64,000 bases of DNA from Vibrio sp. 10N (GTDB taxonomy: Bacteria; Pseudomonadota; Gammaproteobacteria; Enterobacterales; Vibrionaceae), in the NCBI RefSeq assembly GCF_036245475.1, contig NZ_BTPM01000001.1:1550001-1614000 (forward strand), read 5' to 3'. The notes beneath the pieces were generated by a model. That model did no database searches. It was not told the DNA's origin and saw only the letters and a program-made list of their open reading frames with translations. Of this stretch, positions 44,309 through 52,585 are shown piece by piece. The position numbers and the translations under genes were made by a program. Positions within the stretch are counted from its first letter, which is position 1, and every line of letters starts with the position of its first letter.

Positions 44309-46867
44309 TTACTTCTCCAGCTCAACGTGTAGGATGTCGCCTTTCGCTTCAGGGTGTTTCTCAGTGAATGTCGCTGGACGGTGCTGGTCACGCTCTTGAA
44401 CGAAAACCACATTGTCATCACGCAGGTCACTGTTAATGAAGTGAGCAAAGCGCGTAAGCTGAGATTCGTCTTCAATCGTGTTCTTCCACTCACAGCTGTA
44501 ATCGCCCACGAGACGCTGTACGTCAGCTTCAAGTTGCTCGTTGATACCAAGTTTGTCTTCAACGATAACTTCACGTAGGTAGTCCACACCACCTTCCATG
44601 TTTTCCATCCAAACTGAGGTGCGTTGTAGTGGCGCAGCCGTACGGATATAGAACATCATGAAGCGGTCGATGTATTGAATTAGCGTTGCTTCGTCTAGAT
44701 CAGAAGCGAGTAGGTCTGCGTGACGAGGTTTCATACCGCCGTTACCACACACGTACATGTTCCAACCTGCGTCAGTTGCGATGATGCCAAGATCTTTACC
44801 TTGTGCTTCCGCACACTCACGAGTACAGCCAGACACACCAAACTTCATCTTATGAGGAGTTCGGATACCTTTGTAGCGGTTCTCGATGCGAGAGCCTAGA
44901 CCAACAGAGTCTTGAACGCCGTAACGACACCAAGTAGAGCCTACACACGTTTTCGCCATACGTAGCGCTTTCGCGTACGCTTGACCTGTCTCGTAACCTG
45001 CTTCAATCAGCTTCTTCCAGATAGCTGGAAGGTCGTCTTTTTGCGCGCCGAATAGACCGATACGTTGTGCACCCGTCACCTTAGTGTAAAGGTTGTATTC
45101 TGCAGCCACTTCAGCCAGTACTTTTAGCGCTTGTGGTGTGACTTCACCGCCAGCCATGCGTGGGATAACAGAGTAAGTACCGTCTTTTTGGATGTTACCT
45201 AGGAAGTTATCGTTGGTATCGTGTAGCTTCACTAGCTCAGGCTTAAGGATGTGGTCACCCCAGCAAGACGCGAGGATAGAGCCTGCTAGTGGCTTACATA
45301 CTTCACAGCCGTAGCCTGTACCGTGTTTCTCAAGCAGCTCTTCGAACGTCTTGATCTCACCGATACGTACTAGATGGAACAGCTCTTGACGAGAGTAAGC
45401 AAAGTGCTCACATACATCGTTTTTAACTTCGATACCAGACTTAGCAAGTTCAGCATTCAGAACTGACGTCACAAGAGGGATACAACCACCACAGCCAGTG
45501 CCTGCACCAGTGACCGCTTTAATGTCGCCAATGGTGTGGTGACCCTGAGCAACCGCCTCTGCAATCTTGCCTTTTGTTACGTCAAAGCAAGAACAGATAA
45601 CCGCTGACTCAGGAAGCGAATCTGCACCTAGTGTTGGCTTTTCAGCACCAGCGTGTGCTGGAAGAATAAGTGCATCTGGGTGCTCTGGTAGGTCGATTTC
45701 GTTCAGCATTAGCTGAAGTAGGTCGCCGTAGTCGGACGTGTCGCCAACCATTACTGCACCAAGAAGCTTCTTGTTATCCTCAGAAACGATAAGACGCTTA
45801 TACACTTCTTGCTCTTCGTTTTGGTAAACGTAGCTCTTACAGCCAGGAGTGCGACCGTTAGCGTCACCAATTGAGCCTACTTTCACGCCAAGAAGCTTAA
45901 GCTTCGCTGACATGTCCGCACCTTCGAACTTGCTGTCGTTACCAACGATGTGGTCAACCGCAACCGTCGCCATCTTGTAGCCTGGAGCCACCAGACCGTA
46001 GAACATTTCGTTCCAAGACGCACACTCACCAATGGCGTAGATGTTCTCATCTGACGTTTGGCAGAAGTCGTTGATAGCAATACCGCCACGAGGTGCGATA
46101 TCTAGCTTCATTTCGCGAGCCAGTTTGTCTTGCGGGCGGATACCTGCAGAGAACACGATGAAGTCAGTCTCTAGCTCAGTACCGTCAGCAAAGCGCATCA
46201 CGTTACGTGCTGTTTTGCCTTCAGGCGCAATTTCTAGCGTGTTCTTGCTGGTGTGAACGTTCACGCCCATGCTTTCAATTTTTGAACGGAGCTGGTTACC
46301 GCCAGCTTGGTCGAGCTGCTCAGCCATTAGCTTTGGTGCGAACTCAACCACGTGAGTTTCTACACCTAGTGCTTTTAGTGCACCAGCGGCTTCAAGACCT
46401 AGTAGACCACCACCGATAACAACGCCGCTTTTACTTTTCTTAGCGGTTGCTTCGATAGCTTTCAGATCTTCGATCGTACGGTAAACAAAGCAGTCTTTGC
46501 TTTCGTGGCCTTTGATAGGTGGTACAAATGGGAAGGAGCCAGTAGCGAGGATGAGTTTGTCGTATTTGATTTCACGACCAGTGCTGGAGTAAACGATGTG
46601 GTTTTCACGGTTGATATTGATAGCGCGCTCGCCAATTAAGACGTTAATGCCGTGCTTTTGGTAAAAACCTTCTTTGACGAGAGAAAGCTCGTCAGCGGTG
46701 TGGTGTGAAAAATAAGAGGAAAGGTGTACACGGTCGTACGCAACGCGGGGTTCTTCGCAGAAGACAGTCACTTCATAGTCGGCCATATCTGCCTTCTCGA
46801 CTAAGTCCTCGAGATAGCGATGACCAACCATGCCGTTTCCTACGACGACAAGCTTCATCTTGCTCAT
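44309..46867 (-). CDS. nirB: nitrite reductase (NADH) large subunit
   Basis: The cytoplasmic enzyme that reduces nitrite to ammonium with NADH, 852 residues. Domains in order: FAD/NAD binding (GNGMVGHRYLEDL near residue 10, GGGLLGLEAAGAL near 150); a BFD-type [2Fe-2S] domain (CSCFDVTKGKIAEAV and GAGTGCGGC, about 425-465); then the sulfite/nitrite reductase half with the 4Fe-4S and siroheme cysteines in GSTWCRYGVQ, FGVSGCTRECAEA and VCGNGG. All expected motifs are intact. It is the first gene of a minus-strand cluster with nirD, nirC and cobA, behind an anaerobic-type promoter. Confidence 0.96.
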   Translation of the reverse strand: MSKMKLVVVGNGMVGHRYLEDLVEKADMADYEVTVFCEEPRVAYDRVHLSSYFSHHTADELSLVKEGFYQKHGINVLIGERAININRENHIVYSSTGREIKYDKLILATGSFPFVPPIKGHESKDCFVYRTIEDLKAIEATAKKSKSGVVIGGGLLGLEAAGALKALGVETHVVEFAPKLMAEQLDQAGGNQLRSKIESMGVNVHTSKNTLEIAPEGKTARNVMRFADGTELETDFIVFSAGIRPQDKLAREMKLDIAPRGGIAINDFCQTSDENIYAIGECASWNEMFYGLVAPGYKMATVAVDHIVGNDSKFEGADMSAKLKLLGVKVGSIGDANGRTPGCKSYVYQNEEQEVYKRLIVSEDNKKLLGAVMVGDTSDYGDLLQLMLNEIDLPEHPDALILPAHAGAEKPTLGADSLPESAVICSCFDVTKGKIAEAVAQGHHTIGDIKAVTGAGTGCGGCIPLVTSVLNAELAKSGIEVKNDVCEHFAYSRQELFHLVRIGEIKTFEELLEKHGTGYGCEVCKPLAGSILASCWGDHILKPELVKLHDTNDNFLGNIQKDGTYSVIPRMAGGEVTPQALKVLAEVAAEYNLYTKVTGAQRIGLFGAQKDDLPAIWKKLIEAGYETGQAYAKALRMAKTCVGSTWCRYGVQDSVGLGSRIENRYKGIRTPHKMKFGVSGCTRECAEAQGKDLGIIATDAGWNMYVCGNGGMKPRHADLLASDLDEATLIQYIDRFMMFYIRTAAPLQRTSVWMENMEGGVDYLREVIVEDKLGINEQLEADVQRLVGDYSCEWKNTIEDESQLTRFAHFINSDLRDDNVVFVQERDQHRPATFTEKHPEAKGDILHVELEK

Positions 46868-46897
46868 GATTATACCTAAGTGTTAGTTCTTCAAGTC

Positions 46898-46975
46898 TGC
46901 CTGCATTGTTATTTGTGAAAGCAAATTAATACATGATGTAAATCAATTACGGAATTAAACTACCCTAAAGGGGTA
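46898..46975 (-). promoter_or_regulatory. nirB promoter with FNR-like and NarP-like sites
   Basis: An FNR site (TTGAT, four bases, ATCAT on the minus strand; 46933-46946) matches 9 of 10 positions. Placing it at -41.5 puts the start near 46898 and the -10 at 46910-46905, which reads AACAAT (4 of 6). A NarL/NarP-type heptamer TACCCCT with an inverted partner (46961-46975) then falls at about -70. This is the same layout as known for Escherichia coli nirB. The other 300 bases of the gap up to 47281 show no further gene. Confidence 0.7.
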
Positions 46976-47281
46976 GGTCAGCTGAGCAAGTAATCGACAG
47001 TGGCATAGAAGTGAGCTCAAACTATACGGAGTTTAGATAAGGGAGGTCAGGTAGGGCCGAAGTGATATATACGCGTTGTCACATACGGGTTCTTTAATTA
47101 CACATCATGTAACTTACCTACATAATCCATACATATTCTGTGGTTTATAAGAAAAAGCGATTTATATATAGAATTATGTTCTATAAACCTTCGTTCAAAT
47201 ATCCTAGGTTACCAATAACCACGTTATAAGTAAGGTTAGTTGGCGCGAATTACTTTCGTTATTAAATGACAAGGAGGAGAT

Positions 47282-47458
47282 ATGATTCGACTTCATATCC
47301 AAGCAGTAATCGCTACCTTAGCTCTAGGACTACTCTTCGGTTGTAATGGAAGTGGTGGAGATTCGAGCTCAGGTGATCAACCGCAAACTCAAACCATTCC
47401 TACCTCTCAGCTTTCGCTGCCTGAACAATTGGAGGTAGTGACTAATGAAAATGACTAA
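47282..47458 (+). CDS. small lipoprotein, 58 residues, coupled to a large exported protein
   Basis: A short reading frame with a strong ribosome binding site (AAGGAGGAG) four to five bases before the ATG. It encodes a lipoprotein signal with lipobox LFGC (Cys21), then a Gly/Ser-rich stretch and a Gln/Pro/Thr-rich hydrophilic tail. It overlaps the next gene by 14 bases, and that gene's own ribosome binding site (GGAGG) lies inside it, so the two are translationally coupled. I do not know a family; a small partner or anchor for the large neighbour is plausible. Confidence 0.75.
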   Translation: MIRLHIQAVIATLALGLLFGCNGSGGDSSSGDQPQTQTIPTSQLSLPEQLEVVTNEND

Positions 47459-49655
47459 ATTAATTCCTCTTGTGTTGGCCATGGCGCCTCTTACTACACA
47501 TGCTGCTTATGATGATGCGGACACAGACTATACGCTTGCAGAGCAACGCACCCATGTATGGAATGAAGCGTTAGAGCCTATTGAGTTGGTCAACAGCATT
47601 CTCTGTTTTACTGCGCAGTTCAATAGTGTGGAATTTGCTAATCAAGGACCATATTTGGTTCTGGCGGATGAATCCATTTGTTTTGATGACGATAAATCCG
47701 GTGATAGCGGTCAATCATCAGGTGCCAGCAATCAAACGCAACTGATGAAAGCAGTAAGTACTGTAGAACGAGAATCCGATGCGGATCCATTAGTTGTTAG
47801 CGTTTGGCTACCTGAAATGGGACAAGACGAACAAGGGGAGCAAGCTATCAAGTTTAAAGCGACGATTCGTGATGGAGCCACCGACACTAACCCATTCGGT
47901 GACTTTACCTTCAACTTTGACTTCTTTGATAATTTTGAGCAAAACAATCAATCAGGGGGAGGAGAGGTGAAGACTATCTCCAATCTTGACGGACAAATTG
48001 GATTTACTTTGTTTGAACAAGGCAGTCATGGCGGCAGCGAAAACTATAAACAATGTGCCAGTGTGGTCATGTCTGAAGATCGAACTAGCGGCGTAGCATT
48101 GACGGGCATGGAATATTCAGGCGCGCATGGGTCTGGAGGTCGAACGTTTGCTCTTGCGTTTAACGAGAGCCGAGTGTTAGTACAGAATACTGACGGTGAC
48201 TTTGATGATCTGCCCTATAAGTCAGGTGATCATTCCACTGGAACTCAGTGTTTAAGCCGAACTGAGCTCACCGCCCATGTTCATCGATATGACTTATTTG
48301 ATGCATCTTCGGGGGCAGCGATTGAGCTCAATAGTGGTTTCCCAATCCGCTATGATTCCAACGATGACGGTAGCAACGACAGTTATGGTTTCGTTGGTTA
48401 TTGGGGGCTTTGGACCGAGAGTGGTGAACAGTTTAGTAATGGTGACACTGTTGTCAGGGAGAATGATGAACAGCAAGAGTCATTAACGATAGTGACGGCT
48501 CCCGGACGGCTGATTAAAAATACGGTCAACGCGTTAGCGCTGACTGAGTTAAGTGGGATTGATTTTCACTATTGGGATGATGCGATTTACCAAGATAGTG
48601 AGTTTGATCAGTGGGTAGTGAATTATAACAACCAGCAGTTCGTTAAAGTAGGCAAACTCAAATGGGGGGATGATGGTCCCACTGTTAGCCAGTTAGACAC
48701 ACCGATTGTAATCACGCTCAGCGACCACGACAGCCTTTACATGTACTCCGAGCAGCTTGGTGGCGAGGTTAAGTATTTGAGTGGAGAAGATAGCATTACT
48801 TACTATCAACAAACCTTCATTGATGGGTCACAAAGCGGTGATGCAGCGCTTCCTAACAATGGAACGATAACACTGACCTGCTACGACAATTGTCCGATCG
48901 GTACAATCGATGCCGAGCATGTTGCTCAGTATTGGGGGGAAAACAGTCCTTTCGAAACAGAGCATGGTAGCGCTTATGAATTCACTTTTTCGATTAATGG
49001 TGAAAATGCGCTGACATTGGTCAGCGTAACCAGTGGCGAAGCGGTTCGGTTTGACTCATCGGTTACTTCATCGACGTTAGAGTCTAGTCCTCACCACTGG
49101 GGACTTAGAACGGGCCCTATGGTCTTATCGACGGAGTCCATTTCCAATCCATGGGAGATTTACGATCCTAGCGTTGTGCAAGAGTTTTATGTATGGGAAA
49201 CCGGAATCAATGAATGGAATCGATTAACGACCGTGCGAGATGAGTCTGGGGATATTGTCAGTTTCGATCGTCCGATTCAGTTTAGCTATGTACACACCAG
49301 CAATAATGACCGTAGCGGTGATGCTGGTGACTATGAAAACCAAACCTTCATGATCAACTATGGGGGCAATGGTGATCTTTGGGGACTTCCAAGCATTAGA
49401 AATGGTGAAAATGACCACTATCGTGCGGCATTTTCAATCCGTGACGGTGTAGCAATGGGAGGCAGCAATCAATATGTGATTAAAGCACGTGAAATTGAAG
49501 AGTTGATGAAGCCATTAGCCAGCTCTGAGTGCAGCAGCTTGACGCTCCAAGACCCAGCGGTCGCAGTGCCAACGTCAGTAACGGGGAGTGCAGACATTGG
49601 TTCTATGCCAGTAGTGACAGGCGATCCCGCAGTCATTGCAGGGGTTACCCAATAA
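47445..49655 (+). CDS. large exported protein of unknown function, 736 residues
   Basis: A signal peptide (about 1-20, THAAY) leads a large, acidic protein rich in Asp, Asn, Gly, Ser and aromatic residues, with no membrane segment. Repeated beta-strand patterns such as YGFVGYWGLW and SPHHWGLRTGP, and two YWG/YWD segments, hint at related beta-rich domains. Pairs of cysteines (ILCFTAQF with ESICFDD; LTCYDNC) suggest disulfides. Asp-rich stretches (YDSNDDGSNDS near 305-315) look like calcium-binding loops. I do not recognise the family, though I recall similar hypothetical proteins from marine gammaproteobacteria. It ends in a strong terminator shared with a LysE-type gene. Confidence 0.8.
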   Translation: MKMTKLIPLVLAMAPLTTHAAYDDADTDYTLAEQRTHVWNEALEPIELVNSILCFTAQFNSVEFANQGPYLVLADESICFDDDKSGDSGQSSGASNQTQLMKAVSTVERESDADPLVVSVWLPEMGQDEQGEQAIKFKATIRDGATDTNPFGDFTFNFDFFDNFEQNNQSGGGEVKTISNLDGQIGFTLFEQGSHGGSENYKQCASVVMSEDRTSGVALTGMEYSGAHGSGGRTFALAFNESRVLVQNTDGDFDDLPYKSGDHSTGTQCLSRTELTAHVHRYDLFDASSGAAIELNSGFPIRYDSNDDGSNDSYGFVGYWGLWTESGEQFSNGDTVVRENDEQQESLTIVTAPGRLIKNTVNALALTELSGIDFHYWDDAIYQDSEFDQWVVNYNNQQFVKVGKLKWGDDGPTVSQLDTPIVITLSDHDSLYMYSEQLGGEVKYLSGEDSITYYQQTFIDGSQSGDAALPNNGTITLTCYDNCPIGTIDAEHVAQYWGENSPFETEHGSAYEFTFSINGENALTLVSVTSGEAVRFDSSVTSSTLESSPHHWGLRTGPMVLSTESISNPWEIYDPSVVQEFYVWETGINEWNRLTTVRDESGDIVSFDRPIQFSYVHTSNNDRSGDAGDYENQTFMINYGGNGDLWGLPSIRNGENDHYRAAFSIRDGVAMGGSNQYVIKAREIEELMKPLASSECSSLTLQDPAVAVPTSVTGSADIGSMPVVTGDPAVIAGVTQ

Positions 49656-49661
49656 AGCAAA

Positions 49662-49689
49662 CGGGCTCCATATTGGAGCCCGCTTTTTT
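49662..49689. terminator. bidirectional terminator
   Basis: CGGGCTCCA (49662-49670) pairs with TGGAGCCCG (49674-49682) around a three-base loop, followed by six T residues on the plus strand. Confidence 0.9.
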
Positions 49690-50308
49690 ATCCTAGAAAT
49701 AGCCAAACACCAACGCCACACATCAGTGTGCCTGCGATGCGGTTCATGGTTCGCACGTTGTTCGCATTACCTAAGGTGCGCTTGAGACCTTTACCACCTG
49801 TTGCATAGATGGTCATACAGACAAATTCACTGACCAATATGATAGCCAGCATCATTGAAACTTGGCCAACCATCGGTTTTGATTGATCAATAAAAGGGGG
49901 AAGTAGTGAAATCATGAACGCCCAGCCTTTAGGATTGGCGATGGCAGTGACAAAACCCTGAACGACAAGATCCCAATCGTTATGGCGTGACGTTTGCTCA
50001 ACCTCGGATGTAATGGCGAGTTTGCCGCGTGAGCGCCACATCTGAACACCGAGATAAAATAGGTAAGTTGCCCCTATCGCTTTAAAAACGGTGAACACTT
50101 CCGGGTATTTCAACATCACCGCAGCGATCCCCAAAATGGCTGCGAGTGCAACTACCGCAACGCCAAGAAGCTCACCGACCATCATCCACAATGTGCGTCG
50201 ATAACCTATGCTCATGCCCATAGTGAGGGCCAGTGTCATGCACATTCCGGGTGTAATAGAAACGAAGAAAAAGGTAGGGATGAAAATTGACAGTGTCGCC
50301 CAGTCCAT
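49688..50308 (-). CDS. LysE/RhtB-family amino acid exporter
   Basis: An inner-membrane exporter of 206 residues with about six membrane segments. The N-terminal motif FVSITPGMCMTLALTMGMSIGYRRTLW is the LysE/RhtB signature (SxTPGP region, with Met in place of the second Pro). AIANPKGWAFMISLLPPFI is the second conserved block. I chose the ATG at 50308; the frame extends to a TTG at 50335 without a binding site. The exported substrate, an amino acid or derivative, is unknown. Confidence 0.85.
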   Translation of the reverse strand: MDWATLSIFIPTFFFVSITPGMCMTLALTMGMSIGYRRTLWMMVGELLGVAVVALAAILGIAAVMLKYPEVFTVFKAIGATYLFYLGVQMWRSRGKLAITSEVEQTSRHNDWDLVVQGFVTAIANPKGWAFMISLLPPFIDQSKPMVGQVSMMLAIILVSEFVCMTIYATGGKGLKRTLGNANNVRTMNRIAGTLMCGVGVWLFLG

Positions 50309-50523
50309 AATGATACTTTTTAGAATATTGAACAATTTGGCTATTAATAACAGAGATTTCGTGACAGAACTATCACTTTGTTAAACAGAATGGAATATTT
50401 TTACTGATGGTTAGGATGGAGTTAAATAAAGGTCATATGCGTCGAGAAGGATAAAATAGGGTGCTTTGGTTAATTTTTAGACACATTGGCCGCTCGTTGA
50501 TAGGTTGATGAAATGGTAACACT

Positions 50524-50552
50524 TTGACATACAAACTCTTTACATCCATTGT
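50524..50552 (+). promoter_or_regulatory. candidate promoter of the TRAP binding protein gene
   Basis: A perfect -35 TTGACA (50524-50529) is followed after 17 bases by CATTGT (3 of 6), 39 bases before the start codon. The remaining bases from 50309 show no gene. Confidence 0.4.
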
Positions 50553-50590
50553 TGGTGAGCTATCCAATCACGTACATAGGAATCTAAGAA

Positions 50591-51673
50591 ATGGAATTAC
50601 AAAAAACCATTCGTCGAATCAGTACCCTCATCGTCGCTACCCTGACAACGATTGTCGCAGCTCATGTTCAAGCTGACGACAAAGTCTACCGACTTAAACT
50701 CGCTGAAACTTGGGGACCGAACACGCCCATTTTAGGCGATGCGAGTAAGAATATGGCCAAGCTCGCCAAAGAAATGTCCAATGGTCGTTTGATTATTCGC
50801 ATTGATTCGGCCAACAAACACAAAGCACCACTGGGTGTTTTTGATATGGTGAAATCGGGTCAGTACGACCTCGGGCATTCAAGCTCGTATTATTGGAAAG
50901 GGAAGGTCCCCAACACTCTCTATTTCTCATCGATGCCCTTCGGCATGACGACCATGGAGCAGTATTCATGGTTTTATCATGGTGGTGGTCTAGAGCTGAT
51001 GCAGCAAGTTTACTCACCGCACAATCTGTTGTCATTTCCAGGCGGTAACTCCGACATTCAGATGGGCGGTTGGTTTAAAAAAGAGATCAATACCATTGAA
51101 GATCTGAAAGGGTTAAAGATGCGTATTCCAGGCTTCGCGGGTGAAGTGTTAGCCCAAGTAGGGGCTAAACCAACCAACATAGCACCAGGGGAACTGTATA
51201 CGTCCCTTGAACGTGGCACTATCGACGCTTTGGAATGGGTGGGACCCGCTTTTGACTTACGTATGGGCTTTCAGAAAATTGCGCCTTATTACTACACCGC
51301 GTGGCATGAGCCGGGCTCGGAAACCCAATTCTTAGTGAACAAAAAAGTGTGGCAGGAGTTGCCGGACGATCTAAAAACGATTCTAGAAACCTCATTCCGT
51401 GTCGCTGCGTTTGATATGTATACTCAAGCATTACATGAAAATGCGAATAGCTGGTCGAAAATGAGCTCGGAATACCCAGATATTAAAGTACGCAGCTTCC
51501 CACCAGAGGTCATTAACGCTTTAAAACAGGCTAATGGTGAACTTCTGAAGCAGCAAGCTTCCGAGGATGAACTCGCAAAACAAATTCTAGACTCACAAGC
51601 ATCCTACTTAACCAAAATGCGTGAGTGGACTAATATCTCATTGCAAGCGTACCTGAACGAGCAAACACATTAA
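50591..51673 (+). CDS. TRAP transporter substrate-binding protein (DctP family), orphan
   Basis: A periplasmic binding protein of 360 residues with a signal peptide (to about residue 29, HVQADD). Family hallmarks are YRLKLAETWGPNTP, GVFDMVKSGQYDLGHSSSYYWKGK, LKGLKMRIPGFAGEVLAQVGA and TSLERGTIDALEWVGPAFD, the last being the substrate-contact region. The Arg of MRIPG is the conserved carboxylate-binding residue, so an organic acid is expected; similarity is closest to 2-oxoacid or lactate-type proteins. No DctQ or DctM membrane subunit lies nearby, so it must work with subunits encoded elsewhere or in another role. Confidence 0.9.
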   Translation: MELQKTIRRISTLIVATLTTIVAAHVQADDKVYRLKLAETWGPNTPILGDASKNMAKLAKEMSNGRLIIRIDSANKHKAPLGVFDMVKSGQYDLGHSSSYYWKGKVPNTLYFSSMPFGMTTMEQYSWFYHGGGLELMQQVYSPHNLLSFPGGNSDIQMGGWFKKEINTIEDLKGLKMRIPGFAGEVLAQVGAKPTNIAPGELYTSLERGTIDALEWVGPAFDLRMGFQKIAPYYYTAWHEPGSETQFLVNKKVWQELPDDLKTILETSFRVAAFDMYTQALHENANSWSKMSSEYPDIKVRSFPPEVINALKQANGELLKQQASEDELAKQILDSQASYLTKMREWTNISLQAYLNEQTH

Positions 51674-51699
51674 TTTTTGGTTATCTAGTAGATAAAATA

Positions 51700-51730
51700 A
51701 CAGCCCATTTCGAACTTCGGAATGGGCTGT
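51700..51730. terminator. bidirectional terminator
   Basis: A 13-base-pair stem with one mismatch-like G-T pair (51700-51712 with 51718-51730) stands between convergent genes; on the minus strand a T-rich stretch follows. Confidence 0.8.
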
Positions 51731-51736
51731 GTCGGT

Positions 51737-52276
51737 TTAGTGCATCGCTCGGCTGGTGAAAGAGATGTCTTTACCGTGACCGGAGCCTATCATCACTGCT
51801 TCGAAGATTGGTTGCGATGCATCCGCTGGGTTTGACCAATTGACGATAAAGTTTGCACCAACCCCACCACTCACTTCGCGTTTTTCCACCAGATATTCAG
51901 AACTAGACAGTGGTTCTAGCACATAGCCTTTTTCTAGAAACTGCCTAACCAGATTTCCATCTGTATCGAAATAATCAATGCTATGGATATGAATACTTTG
52001 ATTTGGGTCGGTATTTCTCACCACCAATGTTGTCTCGAGTAATACCGCTTTTCCGCCATCGGTATAGATATGGGAGTACGCCGGCACGTAACTGCTGAGC
52101 TCCGCATCGCTATTGGCAGCTAAAGTTGTGCGTTCGACATGCCGCGCTTGGTGACTAAGTTTCTCTTCGATGGTATCGACAGATTTAATCAGTGAACCAA
52201 GGTAAACGGCTAAACCGACAGCAAGGACAGTAGAGAGAGTGGAAACAATTTGGCTGGCTTTGCGATTTTCAGTCAT
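51737..52276 (-). CDS. DUF3124 membrane-anchored protein
   Basis: A 179-residue protein with one N-terminal membrane segment (about 11-30) and a periplasmic domain that I recognise as DUF3124 (SSYVPAYSHIYTDGGKAVLLETTLVVRNTD, SIHIHSIDYFDTDGNLVRQFLEK). The function is unknown. I chose the ATG at 52276 because AGGAG lies six to nine bases upstream; the frame extends to 52327 without support. It stands alone. Confidence 0.82.
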   Translation of the reverse strand: MTENRKASQIVSTLSTVLAVGLAVYLGSLIKSVDTIEEKLSHQARHVERTTLAANSDAELSSYVPAYSHIYTDGGKAVLLETTLVVRNTDPNQSIHIHSIDYFDTDGNLVRQFLEKGYVLEPLSSSEYLVEKREVSGGVGANFIVNWSNPADASQPIFEAVMIGSGHGKDISFTSRAMH

Positions 52277-52585
52277 GTGGTCTCCTAATGGGGCATTGAG
52301 AGGGCGCCTACATTGTACTATTTCCATCCTTTCTATTGTTATTCGTAAGCAAGATCAGAGCGTTACATCAGCCTATTTTCTGTTAGCAGTTGTGAATTGC
52401 TCTAGGTTGGGGCGCATCCCTACTTTGGTGCTCGTATTGCACGGCTTTGGTGCTCTGTGATGTTCGTTTGTGGTTTAGAGTCGTGTTTATTCCTTCAATC
52501 CCGTGATTTATGAGGCTTTAAACCTTACGAGATGTGGGTATATAAATTGCTTTATTATCAACAAACTAGATTCAAAGGACTGGAC
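52277..52585. other. intergenic region between DUF3124 and chemoreceptor genes
   Basis: About 309 bases separating divergent genes. It must contain promoters for both; I see no repeat, strong hairpin or credible small gene in it. Confidence 0.5.
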
